Shown here one piece after another: positions 46,269 to 58,234 of a stretch of 64,000 bases of DNA. Each line of letters begins with the position of its first letter. The stretch's first letter is position 1. Under the pieces are notes generated by a model. It was not told the DNA's origin. It ran no database searches and was given only the letters and a program-made list of their open reading frames with translations. The translations under genes and the position numbers were made by a program. The stretch covers positions 248,001 to 312,000 of the forward strand of contig CAVTJX010000016.1 of the NCBI GenBank assembly GCA_963735175.1. The letters are read 5' to 3'. This stretch comes from CAVTJX01 sp963735175. GTDB lineage: Bacteria > Electryoneota > RPQS01.

Positions 46269-46394
46269 GGGAGATAAATTTCCAATTCATCCCGCAGTCG
46301 CGTGCCGGAGCGCTGGCGCCCCTTTCGGAAACGCCGCGCGTAGAGCCCGTGCCCTGCGTCAGTTGGTGAGGCCCGCGCCGCTAAGCGAGGACGG

Positions 46395-48137
46395 TTAAAA
46401 CGTACTAAAAGGGAAATGTGGAGTTTGCCGCCGAGCAACGCATCGCCCTCGCCCACTCCATAATCAATTCCCCAGATTCCCAGATCGGTTTCCAGGCGCA
46501 GGCCGATGCCCTCGCCCGTGCGGAACAAGGTCGAATTCGACTTCGAGCCACCTCCGCCCGCGGTTGGCGATAGACGCTTCCCGCGTCGAAAAACGCGAAC
46601 ACCCGCGAAGCCGGGCCGAGCCAGTAGCGCAGCTCCGCCGACGCCCAGCCGATGCGCGATCCTAAAAACTGTTCTTCGCGGTAGCCGCGCAGCGTGCGCG
46701 CCCCGCCCAGGCGATACAAGTCGGGCAGCAGAACCTTCGGGCTCCGTGGTCCGCAGCGCGCGCGCATGCAGGCCCAGATCTCCGATCCAGAACGGCAGCA
46801 ACTTCTGCGCGATCTCGCTGTCCAGCCCAACCCGATGGTGGCGGAACGAACCCGGCGGCGAGTCCCGCCGCGCTGCGCTCGCGCTGCCGCCAGCCCGTGC
46901 CGGCGAACGTGGAAAAAAATACGCCAGCGCGTGGATTGGTGGGATGGTCGCGCGTGTCGTAGGAAAGGCCCGACTTCGAAATACGTCGTGCGGCTGTCGG
47001 GCAATCCCAGCGCCGCCGCCGACTGCGAGTCGGCGATGACGGCTTCCTGCTGTACTGTACCCCACAGTCCGAAATTTGAGGGCAGTTCCAGCTCGCCGCG
47101 TAGCCCGATGCGCCGCGTAACGTACAGTGTATCCTCGATGCGCTGGGCAAAGTCCACGCGCAGCGCCAGCGGTTGATTCAGAATCCACGGCTCGCGATAG
47201 GCCACTTCCACCGCCTGTATTCGCTTGTCGGGCCGTTCCCAGTGGAGCCGCGCGCGCCGTCCCGCGCCGAAGAGATTCAGGAACTCGACGTTAACCAGGC
47301 CGCTTAAGAGAGCCGGCCGGGTTTCCGCCTGCGGCACGTAGCCCGCCGCGATGTCGAGCCGCGTGGCGCGGCCTTCCTCAAGCGGCAGCCGCAGTCCGGT
47401 CTGCCCCACGGAATTGACAGCCACTTCCGCCGGACCGACGCGCCGGATGAAGTCGAGCCGCCGCAAGTGCCGCCGTGCCGCGTCGATCCGCCGCTGATCA
47501 TACACGCCACCCAGCGGCAGCCGCGCCTCGCGCCGCAGAAACGATTCTTTGGTGTGCCGGTTGCCCGGAAACGACAGAAATTCGAGTTTCGCCAGCGGCC
47601 CGCTGGAGAGCAGCAGCCACAGATCCACCGTGCCCACTACCGAATCCGTTTCCAGCTTCTGCACGTCGATGCGCGCGAACGGATAGCCCACGGTCTCGAA
47701 ATAATTCAGCAGCAGTTCCGTATCGAATTCGACATTCGACCAGCGGAAGATCGTTCCCGAGCGGCAGAGTGCCCGGGCGGCTACCGCCGCCGAAACGCGC
47801 GTGCTGTCGCCCAGCCAGCGCAGCGCCGCGACGCGCGCCAGGCTTCCTTCCCGCAGATAGACGTGCAATTCGCGCCGCCCGCGCCTGCCTACGCGTTCAC
47901 GCACACTGTCGATCTGGGCAAAGAGGAAGTCGCGCGCCGCCAGCGAATCCACCAGCGCCGCCAGCCGCTCGTTCAGCCGATCCGCGGTCAAACCCGAATC
48001 GGATTCGACAGCCAGAAAGCGCGTGAGGTCTGCCGATGAAAACTTTCGGTTGCCGTGAAATACAACACGCTCGCTGCGGCGCCGGCCGTGCCGGCAGATC
48101 CCAACAACAGCAACATTATGAGAATACGCACGCGCAT
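46395..48137 (-). CDS. Omp85/BamA-TamA family outer-membrane protein (several frameshifts)
   Basis: The ATG at 48137 overlaps the stop of the preceding gene in a TGATG and starts a signal peptide (ILIMLLLLGSAGTAGAAAS). After one shift near 48075 come POTRA-like repeats (FHGNRKFSSADLTRFL; LEFLSFPGNRHTKESFLRR) and a 16-stranded barrel. The barrel includes the Omp85 hallmark GGARTLRGYREEQFLGSRI with the RGY of loop 6 and a final strand HISLLVRF ending in phenylalanine. At least four further shifts occur between 46395 and 46980. With about 575 residues and few POTRA domains it is nearer to TamA or a specialised BamA than to the main BamA. Confidence 0.8.
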
Positions 48138-51100
48138 CAGAACGACGCCCTCACTTCCAGCCGGCCCGTATGGAAGGTCTGCTCGTGCGCGTCGCGCCGT
48201 CCCGTGTAGTTGACGGACCCCGAAAATGTCTGCCCAAACTGGTACGTGCCGCGCAGCGTCCAGCGCAGATTTTCGCCGCGGTTGGAGCCCTGGCCAAGTT
48301 CAAAGGGAATCGTCTTCCGGTTTGACGACGCGTGGATCCACGTCACTTCACCGTCGACACGTCCCCGCCCCGTCAGGATTAGCGCCGCGTGCGGCTTCAG
48401 TTCGCGCAAGCTGACCTGCGACGTCGTACGTTCGTCATTCGCTTCCACAGCGCGCAGGTCGAGACCGGCTTCCCAGCGCAACGAGAGCGCCAGCGTGTTG
48501 ACCTGTGACGAACTCCGCGCGATCGATGTCGCGGCTTGGGAAAATCCCCGAGTTGTAACGCAATGACCTCGCGCGTAAGCGTCACTTCACTTTCGCCGCG
48601 CCAGAAGCGCAAGTAACGCGCCCGCACTCGCGCGCCGCCTTCGTGCAGGAAACGCGATTGGCCGCCGTTTAAATACTGATTCTGCAGCGACTGCGACTCG
48701 CGATAGCGTAAGCGCACCGCCAGCTTCTGGCTGAGGCGGTTGATGTTCAGATCCTGCCGCAGCGACAAACTGCCCGTCAGCGTTGTCGAATCGTCACCGG
48801 AACAGCCGCTGATCCATCAAGAGCAACCCGGCGCCCAGCGGCCGCCGCGTCTGCTTTTCGATCACCAGTTCCGTCTCCGTCGAGAGCGCCCGCAGCCACG
48901 GATCTCGTCTTGCAGGGGCGGCAATTCGTCGGGCCGCACCGAGACCAGTGCGTTCAGCGACAATTCCGTCGCCGGCGCGAACGAACCGGTGTAACGCGGC
49001 ACCAGCAAATAATTCCCTTGGTCATCGGGCAGGAAGCGCTCGACCTTCGCGGCGGTAATTGCCCGTGCCCGCCGGAACCTCCTGCGTGATCAACACCTGG
49101 CTTTGCGAACGCGTGTTGGCCACGTCGTAGACGGCGTTCGCCTCCACGATCCGGCTGCGCGGCGCGATCAGCGTTTCCAGATGTCCGACATTGGTGACAA
49201 TGTCCGTCGAATCGAGCGTCAGGTAATTCTTTTCGCGGTGCGTGAAGCGCGCCAGCGTCCGCCCGCCTTCGGGCGGATTCCATGCCGCTTCCGAGGACGC
49301 CGTGTACGTCCGCGCTGCATCGAAAGGATTACCACTCAGGGCGATCAGCTCGTCCAGGCGGCGGCGGTACTCGCCGTCAAGATTGAAATGCGCCGGCAGA
49401 TCGACGCGCATTCCGCCAAGATAATCAAAAAAGCGGAAACCGCTCGCGAGTCCGCGTGCGCGGTCGCGTTTCCATTCGCGCTGCACAGCGACGCGCGGCG
49501 AAAAGCGGCCGCGCGTGCCGTTTACACCGCCGTTCTGCCGCACCCAGAAGCCCCGTCGCCCGCTCGAGAGAATCCGCGCTCTCCAGCGTCAAATGGTCCG
49601 CGGAGAAGTTCCATTGTTTCAGCAGCAGCGCTGACAGGCCGGCAGTCCTTCGCCGTGAGGAAAAGCCACCCGTGCGTTCCAGGTCGCCGTAACCGCCGCG
49701 CACTGTCGCTCCGCTAAACGGACTGACTGCGAGGTTTGCCTCGCGGATCGTTTCCGCCGTGCCCGCATTCAGCGCGGCATTCCAGTCGCGCGCGAACTCC
49801 ACTTCCGGCGCCCGGTTCAGCTCGACGAAATGCCGGTCCCGCCAGCGCACGCGCACGTCGCTCGTAATGCGGTATGGTGTGACAAAGAGCAGTCGTGGTT
49901 TTTCCCGGTCCAACGCGGCAAGGGCGGTGAGCGCTTTGCCGTCGTTGGCGGCGTCGTCGGCACGTGAAAATGTGTTGCGGTCACGCTGGCTGGCGGCAGC
50001 CTCACCCGAAAATGTCAATCCCTTCAACGGCGAAGTGCGCAGCCGCACATCGGCTACGCTGTGCCGCTCGGGCAGAGGTAACCGCCGGTAAGGCCGGTAG
50101 CGCCCCGCCTGCGGCCCCACCCAGCGAAAATACGTCACTCCCAGCGCGTTCGCCGCCGCATCGTAGTCGCCGCGTCCCACGCCAAAATCGTCGAACAGCA
50201 CGCGCCACTGGCCCGTCGGCTTGTTCAGCGAATCGCGCGGCACGAAGCGGAAGATCGTGTAAACGACGCCCGCGTATGTCGTGTCGGCGCGTATGTAATC
50301 GCCGCCCAGAAACCCGATAGAATCCGCCGTTGCCACCACCGCCGAATCAGGATTATCACCCGCGCGCGCCAGCACCTCGCGGTCCGCCGCCGTCAACGCC
50401 AGACCCACGGGCCGCGAACGGTCGTCGGATTCGGAGATGATCGTGGCGCTGCCGGCAATGTGGTCACCGCCGAAATTGACCGCCGCGCGCCCCGCGCCGT
50501 AGAGCCGCTCGTAATCCTCGCTCGCGTATTCGAAATCGACGACAATGCGCGACTCGCTGCTGATCACGCGCCGCGCGGTGAAGGTGATTTCTCCCGCCGA
50601 ATAATCGACCGTGTAATCGTTGCCCTCGCCGCGGCGCATCAGTTCGCCGTTCAGCCAGACCTTCTCCGTTCCGGCCAGCACCACCATGTTGATTTCGCCG
50701 TTCCGTCCCCGCAGCGGATACGGACCCTGGTTTGCTTCCTGGCCATCCAAAGTATTTGTCGTGAACTGCCCGCGGCTGACCGCGCCCGAGGCGGACGCCG
50801 ACACGCCGGGGTAATTCACTTCGCCCAGCACACCCGTCAGCTTGCGGTTGTAGGCATCGTACTGCCCGCCCTTCAGATCCAGCGTGTAATCGCCCAGCGT
50901 GGTGGCAAAATGCGGACTGCGCACGGAGACGAAAATCTTTTCCAGCTCGTTCAGATTCTCCGTCGTGCCTTCGGGCTGAATGGGAGTGTTCTGGTCGGTC
51001 AACGCCGCCACCACATCCACGTTGCGCCCCACGCGCCCCTGAATTTGCAAGTTGAGCGCGGATTCGAGCTGCAAATCCTGCCCCGTCCCCACCTGCACGC

Positions 51101-51564
51101 TACGGATCAGCGACCCCGATTTGTTCAGACGGCTCCAACCCTCCATGGAGGCGCTTTCGGCCACCGGCGCGGGCACAATCCGCGCGGAGTCCGCAGTGGA
51201 GTGCGGATCTCGCGTCCGATTTCCCGCAGGCTGCGCCGCGCGTACGAGCGGAAAATGGGCGCCGCCTCATAGGCGTAATCGACGCGCAGCGTATCGCCCG
51301 GCGCGAGCGGACGGAACACCCACACGCGATTGCCCGGCTCGGCCACGCGCCAGTCCGTAAACTCCGCCAGCTCCTCGGCGTTGCGGAACACATGCAGCGA
51401 GTCGAGGATTAACCACGCGGCGGCAGTGTGAACAGCGTATCACGCGCGCCGACGGCCGTGTAAGTGATGCTCCCTTGCCGCAACGGCAGTGCGTCAGCGG
51501 CCAGCGGCAGCAGCAGTGCCGCCAGCAGCAGCGGCGTCCGCAGACCGGCGTGCGCTTTGAAAAT
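48137..51564 (-). CDS. Giant outer-membrane beta-barrel protein (multiple frameshifts)
   Basis: A chain of about 1,130 residues in several frames. It begins with a signal-like stretch (TPLLLAALLLPLAADALP); no standard start codon is in frame, so the start is uncertain. Next come SLHVFRNAEELAEFTDWRVA, then a long, beta-rich part with LNLQIQGRVGRNVDVVAAL, DQNTPIQPEGTTENLNELEK and ATLGDYTLDLKGGQYDA. The end is amphipathic strands finishing in LEVRASF*, as in barrels. Shifts near 51412, 51185, 49580, 49035 and 48550. The first part recalls SprA-like T9SS barrels only in general pattern. Its stop overlaps the start of the Omp85 gene. Confidence 0.65.
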
Positions 51565-51584
51565 CGAAGTCCCCGTCGTGGAGG

Positions 51585-52460
51585 TTACTCCCGCGTGCGG
51601 TGGAAACGGTACACGGTGTTGGCTCCGCCATCCAGCACATAGTATAGATCAGCCGCCACCGCAATCCCCGCCAGCCGCTTCACGCCCTGCGCGTTAAACG
51701 CCTCCGCGAAGATTAGAGTATCGGGCGGCGTGCTCGCGGCGCATTGCATTAAAACCGCTCGCAGCGTTCCGTAGAGGAGACAGGTGTCCGCCGCGGCCAG
51801 ATGCATGTCGTCCACCTTGCCCCACAGGCGCAGTGGAGTGAGTGGATTCAGCAGCGCGTCGGCGCGGTCAATCGTCCCGCTGCCGCGCGACCACCAATAG
51901 AGGCCGCGACCGGGCACGAAGGCCATCGCGGAAATGTTGGTGATGAACTGCGAGCCGCCGCCGCGTCCCAACTCCGCCTGCAGTGTGAAGAGCGGATCAT
52001 AGCGCAGCAGCCGCCCGCCGTCACGGTCGAAGACGTAGAGGTCACCCTGCGGGGAAAGCGCCATCGCCTCGGGTTGGCTCCGATCCTCCCCCGCGGCCGA
52101 ATCCACCGGCAGTGTTCCCTGGTATTCCAGCGAGCGCGAAAATTTCTCAATGCGGCGATTGCCGTAATCCAGCACCCACACGGCGTTGCCGCAGTTTGCG
52201 ATCACCGCCCGCGGCCATTGAAATTGGCCGTGCGCGCCGCCGAAGCCGCCGGTCTCGGCAATCAGCCGCCCCGTGCTGTCCACGGCGATCACGCGATGAT
52301 GGCCCGTGTCCGCGATATAGAGCGTGCCTTCCGCCGACACCGAAATGTCCGCCGCGTCGCGGAGCTGCACGGTCGTCGATGGCAGCACTTTCTGTCACCC
52401 TCGCGCATTAAGGGCGGAGGCGAAGACGGCCAACAGTAACGTGGCGAGGATCGTTTTCAC
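51585..52460 (-). CDS. NHL-repeat beta-propeller, exported (in-frame TGA after signal peptide)
   Basis: GTG 52460 overlaps the glgA stop (GTGA) and gives a clear signal peptide, KTILATLLLAVFASALNARG. Codon 22 is TGA (52395-52397). The same frame then continues into six NHL-like blades (LYIADTGHHRVIAVDSTGRL, VWVLDYGNRRIEKFSRS, LYVFDRDGGRLLRYD) until 51585. Either the TGA is a sequencing error or the gene is broken in this strain. NHL propellers are protein-interaction modules. The gene is placed directly before the giant outer-membrane protein. Confidence 0.7.
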
Positions 52461-53957
52461 GCGGGCACGCGCTCCCCGCTTTGCAAACAGGCGGCGTACA
52501 ATTCCATGTATGCCCGCGCCGAATGATCCCACGAGAAATCCTGGCGCATGGCGTTGCGTTGCAGACCCCGCCAGCGCGGTTTGTCGGCGTACGCCGTCAA
52601 CGCGCGTTGCAGCGTTTCCAGCAGTGATTGCGAATGGTAAGCGATGAAACTGAATCCGGTGCCCCGCTGCGGATCGGCATCGGCATCGATTACCGTATCC
52701 GCCAGCCCACCCGTCGCCCGCACTAAGGGCAGCGTGCCATAACGCATGCTCATCATCTGGTTCAACCCACACGGCTCGTATTTCGAAGGCATCAGGAACA
52801 GGTCTGCGCCCGCCTCAATCTGATGCGCGAGGTCTTCGTCATAGCCGATGCACACAAAATAGCGGTCGGGATGTGCGCGCGCGAACTCTGAAAAGAGCTG
52901 CTCGAAATGAGGATCGCCGCTGCCCAGCATCACCATCCGTGCGGGCGACGCGAGGATCTCCGCCAGCACCGGCGCGACCAGTTCGAAACCCTTCTGCGCC
53001 ACGATGCGCGAAATCATGCCGATGAGCGGCGTTTGCGTGTCAACGGGCAGCGCCACACGGCGGCAGAGAGCGCGCTTGTTCGCTTCCTTGCGCTCCAGCG
53101 TGTCGGCCGTATACGTGCTGGCCAGATGCAGATCGGCCGCCGGATTCCAAATGTCGACGTCGATCCCGTTGAGGATTCCCGCCACGCCGCCGCGCGTCCG
53201 CAGCACGTTCTCCAGGCCGTAACCGTATTCGTAGCCGCTCTGGATTTCGTGCGCGTACGTCGGCGAGACGGTATTCAGCGTGTCGGCGAATTCCAGATCC
53301 CATCTTCAGAAAGTTAACGTGGCTGTAGAACTCCAGCGGTCCGCCCGGAAAATAGTAATTCTCCGCGCCCTCGCCGATGCGCGGCACGGTTTCCGCGCCA
53401 AACAGGCCATGATAAGCGATATTGTGAATCGTCAACAGCGAGCGCGTAGCCGGGAATTTGCCGTTTCCCCGCGCCTGCCGCAAGTAGAACGGCGCCGGTC
53501 CCGTCTGCCAGTCATTGCAGTGAATGATGTCCGGTTCCCAGTCGAGCGCCGCGCAAAGCGCGAAGGCTGCGCGCGAGAGCAGGATGTAACGGTAATCGTT
53601 ATCGATGTAATCGCGGTTCGTGAAGGGATCGACGTAGACGCCGGGGCGGTCGTAGAGCGGATCGCACTCGACGAAGTAAATCGAGGGTTCGCCCGCCGCA
53701 CCTTCACGACGGCTGAATCCCGCGCGCAGAGCGCGCCTGCGCAAATCCACGGAAATGTCGGGCATTCTGTCGTCGCGCAGCAAACCATAGCGCGCGGGAT
53801 CGATAAATCCATAGCGCGGCGTGAGCACCCGCACGTCGCAGCCTAACCGCGCCAACGCCCACGGCAGCGCGGAACTAACGTCGGCCAGGCCGCCAGTCTT
53901 ACTGAACGGCGCAACCTCGGAGGACAGAAAGAGGATCTTCAGCGGAGGACTAATCAT
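52457..53957 (-). CDS. glgA: Glycogen synthase (frameshifted)
   Basis: A GT5 ADP-glucose glycogen synthase. Motifs: ILFLSSEVAPFSKTGGLADV (ADP-glucose-binding KTGGL), IIHCNDWQTGPAPFYLR, TIHNIAYHG, then in the second frame GILNGIDVDIWNPA, ISRIVAQKGFEL and MPSKYEPCGLNQM. The frames meet near 53296-53302 (one extra A); repaired text reads NFLKMGLEFADTLNTVS. ATG 53957 or GTG 53960 may start it. It overlaps the diguanylate-cyclase stop. Confidence 0.93.
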
Positions 53958-55367
53958 CACCGTCCGCCGCCAACCGCACCAGATTCCGCCCGTGCCGCTT
54001 CACCCAGTAGAGCGCGCGGTCGGCCCGTTCGATCAGATCATCCGGCGCGCCCGCGGCGGCGTTGTCCGTCACGCCGCAGGAGACCGTAATGGCGCCGATC
54101 GCTTCGCCGTCCTCGGAAATGAAACGCTGCGCCTTCTACCGCCTTGCGGATCTTCTCGGCGACGATGAGGCCACTGGCCGCTTCCACTTCGGGCAGAATC
54201 AGCGCGAACTCCTCGCCGCCGTAACGGGCCACAAAATCGATGTCGCGCACGGCGCCGCGAATCGCTCGCGCCGTTTCCGCCAGTACCCGGTCGCCCGCGA
54301 GGTGGCCGTAGGTATCGTTGTAACCCTTGAAATCGTCGATGTCGATCATGATCACGGCCATCATCTTCTGATAACGCAACGCCCGCTGAAACTCTGTGCG
54401 CAATTGGTCACGGAAGAAACGGTGGTTGAACAGATTCGTCAGCCCATCCACGGTGGCCATGCGCTGCATCCGCAGATGCGTGCGGCTACGGTCGAGGATC
54501 GCCGCCAACTCGCGGCGAAACAGCTCCACCGCTTCCACGTCCCCCGGCAGCGGCGCCAGACGGCGGCGGTACAGCAGACGCAACGTTCCCAACGGCTTCG
54601 CGCCGGAGGAGAACGGCAGCAGAAAACCCGAGTGAAACGTTCCGGATTCCGCGGGCGGTTCGAGCATGAATGTCGGGCGCCGCCGCAAGATCCTCCACGA
54701 ACAACACGCGGTCGCGACGGTAAAGCAGCCGCATCAGGCGTGGCGTCAGCGCCAGCGAAACTTCGTTTTCGCACCGCGTTTGAATCCAACTCCATTCAGA
54801 CGTGCGCCCCGGCCAGAAGTCCCCCGGCGTGTCCAATTGCAATTCCAGAAGATCGGGCGCGAGCACTTCGCGGATGGCGTGACTCAGGTTCATGAACAGC
54901 GGTTCCGCTTCCAGATCAAGCTGATTCAGCGGCTGCAGCGCCTGTAGAATTTGCCGCTCGAGGTCGAGCCACGCCGTCCGCTCCTCGCGTTCGAGCAACA
55001 TGGCCAAGGGCGAGATCCCATGCTCGGGCAGTTCCACGGCGGGGCCGAGATCCCGCGCCGCGCTGAACCACTCGCCGCATTCGTGAATCGCATCGGCGGA
55101 ATCCGTATAGCCCACGGCGTATGGATCCGCGCCCAGGCTGAAAGGCGACGGCGAGCGGAACGACGGTTCAGCCACACACAGCACGCCCGCCGGATCGCTG
55201 ATTTTCGTGATTGCGGGTCCGCCCCGGCGCGGCGTGATTTCCGTAACTGCATATCCCAGAGCGCGCACCAGATGCGTCAGCCCGACAAGTTGCTCGGCTG
55301 TGATGCGGAAGCGGCGCCACGCATCGGCGTGCACCGATTGATTAATCTGCTGAAAGAGTGAATCCAT
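53950..55367 (-). CDS. GAF-domain diguanylate cyclase (two frameshifts)
   Basis: Starts with an alpha-helical, GAF-like sensory region (LVRALGYAVTEITPRRGG; DRVLFVEDLAA) of about 300 residues and ends in a GGDEF domain: TVDGLTNLFNHRFFRDQL, MIDIDDFKGYNDTYGHLAGD and the active-site loop RYGGEEFAL. This makes cyclic di-GMP. No membrane segment, so it is cytoplasmic. One extra base each at about 54675-54685 and 54129-54136 changes frame; the last part VSCGVTDNAAAGAPDDLIER completes the domain. The start overlaps the DUF72 gene by 26 bases. Confidence 0.88.
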
Positions 55368-56184
55368 TGCCACCCTGTTCTCCGGCGTTCGCGTCGCGTT
55401 CACCGGCGAACCAGTTGATCAGCCGCAGCGCGTTGCGCGGCGCCTGTCCGCCATGACAGTTATTGAACAGCACGTAGCCGTTCGTGACCGACTGCGCCGC
55501 CTGCTGAATCTCCGCGCCCACGCGTTGCAGTTCGTCTTCGGAATAGAGATAATCGTAGCGATCACCGGCGCTGCGGTCGTACCACGCGCCGGCGTTGCGC
55601 CCGTGCAGCCGCACGTACAGACATGTCCGACGTCGCCAGGAAACGGCGCGGCATCAGATCCGGCAGCTCCGGCTCGTCGGGACAGACCCACGTGAGGCCG
55701 GATTCGCGCACCGCGGCCAGCGGCTCATCCTCCAGCCAACTGCGGTGGCGGAACTCGACGCAGAGCCGCTCGCCCGCGCAGCAGATCGCGCACGTGCAGC
55801 AAATACGCCATCGCTCTCGCGCGTAATACTGAAAACGGTTAGGAAACTGCGCCAGCAATCCCAGGAGTTTGCCCGCATCTTTCAGCGGCAACAATGCGGC
55901 CAGCAGCGCGCGCAGCGAATCGCCGGGATGTTCGCGCGCGTGCGTCACGTCCGCGTGGACCTTGGCGAAGAGCTGAAAACTTGCGGCGTCCGTTCGGCGA
56001 TCGCCTGCGAACGCCGCCTGCGGCGCGATGCGGTAATACGTGCTGTTGATCTCGCCGATCGGAAAGCGCGCCGCGTAATACTCGAGCCACTTCGTCTGCG
56101 GCACGCGCAGCGGGTAGAAGCTGCCCGCCCAGTCGTCGAACTTCCAGCCCGACGTGCCGATCTTAATAGCGTCGGCGTTGGCAT
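55342..56184 (-). CDS. DUF72 family protein (frameshifted)
   Basis: The family fold is a TIM-barrel-like domain related to YecE. It starts with IKIGTSGWKFDDWAGSFYP, then NSTYYRIAP, FAKVHADVTHAREHPGD, QFPNRFQYY and CVEFRHRSWLEDE. After a shift near 55619-55626 it ends with YVRLHGRNAGAW and YVLFNNCHGGQAPRNALRL. The ATG at 56184 has AGGA five bases upstream and would give MPTPTL-IKIGTSGW if one base missing near 56165 is restored; the same change supplies the hutI stop. The biochemical role of DUF72 proteins is unknown. Confidence 0.85.
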
Positions 56185-57425
56185 CGCGATCCTGCCACAC
56201 CACCTCGCCGCCAATCACCACCGCGGCCGCGCGCACGTCGCCGAAATGATACGCCAGCGATTCCAGGTCGGGCACGTCCCACAGCGACACGTCGCCGTGA
56301 TAGCCGCGTCTCCAGCGCGCCGACCTCGCGCTCCAGGCGCATCGCCCGCGCGGCGTCCAGCGTCACGCCCCAGAGCAGTTCCTCCGGCGTCAGGTGGCAG
56401 TAAATCGCCGCCGCCGTTAAACAGAAAGGCAGCGATTCGGTCATCGACGATCCGGGGTTCATGTCCGTTGCGATCGCCACGCGCAGCCCGCGCTCGATCA
56501 TCTCGCCGCGCCGGCGGATAGGGCAGATTGCCGAGGAAGAAGACGCTCGCCGGCAGCGCCACGCCCACGACGCCCGCTCGGCCATGGCGTCGATCTCTGC
56601 GTCATTCAGATATTCGAGGTGATGCGCGCTGACGGCTTTCAGCTCCGCCGCGAGCAGCGCGCCGCCCGAATGCCCGAACTGGTTGGCGTGAATCATCGGC
56701 ATCAGGCTCAGTTCCGCCGCCCGCCAGAGAAACAAGCGCGATTCCTCCACCGTAAACGCGCCGGTCTCGCAGAAGACGTCGACTGCGGTGGCGAGCTTCT
56801 GCGCGGCCACGCCGGGCAGTCATGCGTTCGCAGACGTCCGTCACGAACTCCGCGCGCCGCGTCGCCCACTCCTTCGGAACCGCGTGAATCAGAAACGTCG
56901 TCGCCAGCCGCTGCGGAATGCGCGTGCCGATTTCCCGCAGCGCTTCCAGCAGCTTCACTTCGCCGTCCCAGTCGAGACCATAGCCCGACTTGCCTTCGAT
57001 GGTGGTCACGCCGCCGCGCAGCGAGCGCGCGAAACGCGGCAGCGATTCGGCGACGACCTGCTCGCTGGACGCTTCCCGCACCTTGGCGGCGGACGCCTGA
57101 ATCCCGCCGCCCGCGGCGGCGATTTCCAGGTAGGTCTTGCCCGCGTTGCGCAGATGAAACTCGTGCGCGCGGTTGCCCACAAACACGGGATGCGTGTGGC
57201 AGTCGACGAATCCCGGCAGCGCCAACCGGCCCGCTGCGTCATAGCGCGGAATGCCCTGCGGCACGCGCGGCGCAATCTCGGCTTCCGCGCCAGCCGCGTC
57301 ACGCGGCCATTTTGAATGAGGATGGCCGCGCGCGGGATTTGGTGCACTGGACGCTGCTGGGTGTCGCGCTCGGCAAAGCGCGGCGTGGCCAGCAAGCCGA
57401 TGTTATGAATGTACAGGTCAGCCAA
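56163..57425 (-). CDS. hutI: Imidazolonepropionase (several frameshifts)
   Basis: HutI opens the ring of imidazolone propionate, third step of histidine breakdown. TTG 57425 starts ADLYIHNIGLLATP, five bases after the hydratase stop. Metal site LPGFVDCHTHPVFVGNRAHE, substrate region EGKSGYGLDWDGEVKLLEAL, AVDVFCETGAFTVEESR, HANQFGHSGGALLAAEL and ATDMNPGSSMTESLP all match. Shifts near 57285, 56820, 56573, 56510 and 56305 split it into pieces, each of which is conserved. The end is near 56163 after repair. The wanted normal length of about 410 residues is reached. Confidence 0.9.
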
Positions 57426-57430
57426 TGCGG

Positions 57431-58208
57431 TCAGTGTCCCCTGAATTCCGGCTTTCCGCTTTTCAAGAAACGCGGATGTGCCTTCGTTCTTGTCTTTGGT
57501 GCCGCAACAGTATGCGAAGAGATTCTCTTCCACCTGCAACGCTTGATCAAGCCCCAATTGCAGACCCGCGTCAACCGCTTCAAGAATCGCCATCACTGCC
57601 AGTTTCGGCTTAGCCGCGAGATCTACCGCGAGCTTCCTCGCTGCTGGTAGCAGCTCGGCCGGCGGAATAACCTGATTCACCAGACCCCACTCCTTGGCTT
57701 CGGCGGCACTGATCATGCGGCCTGTCAATAGCAGATCGAGCGCCCGTCCGCGGCCTACAAGTCGCGCCAGTCGCTGCGTGCCGCCGTAACCGGGAATGAT
57801 CCCCAGATTGACTTCCGGCTGCCCGAACTTCGCCGTTTCCGAAGCGAGGCGCAGATGGCAGGCCATCGCCAGTTCGCAGCCGCCGCCCAGCGCATAGCCG
57901 TTCACGGCGGCGATCACCGGCACGTGCAGCTTTTCAATGCGCGAGTAGAGCCCCAAGCCGCGTGCGGCAAAATCCTTGCCGGAGACGAGATCGAGATCCC
58001 GGATCTCCTCGATATCCGCGCCCGCCACGAAGCTCTTCTCCCCCGCCCCGGTCACGATCACGGCGCCGACGCTGTTGTCCTGCTCCAGATCGGCAAAGAG
58101 CGCGTCTAGTTCCAGAATCGCCGCTACATTCAGCGCGTTCATCGCCTGTGGCCGGTTCACCGTTACCACCGCCACTGCGCCGTCGCGCTCGAGCTGAAGA
58201 TGTTCCAT
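57431..58208 (-). CDS. Enoyl-CoA hydratase/isomerase family protein
   Basis: A crotonase-fold enzyme, about 258 residues. Motifs: AGADIEEIRDLD (oxyanion hole), the ALGGGCELAMACHLRLASE segment, and PEVNLGIIPGYGGTQRLARLVG with both catalytic glutamates (E in GGCE and in QPEVNLG). One extra C near 57450 spoils the end; repaired, it finishes FLEKRKAEFRGH with TGA at 57431-57433. Likely a short-chain enoyl-CoA hydratase (crotonase); exact substrate unknown. It lies between hutU and hutI. Confidence 0.9.
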
Positions 58209-58234
58209 GGGAAACCCCAGAATATCCGTTGTGC

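Noticed and set aside
55342..57425. Continuous frame joining the end of hutI to the DUF72 protein, as if a fusion
   Set aside because: Adding a single base near 56165 gives hutI a TAA stop and at the same time a DUF72 start (ATG 56184) with a ribosome site AGGA five bases upstream. One error explains both, and this region has many.
57006..58208. 400-codon frame joining the enoyl-CoA hydratase to the first part of hutI
   Set aside because: Removing one C near 57450 yields the usual hydratase ending and a stop five bases before a TTG start for HutI.
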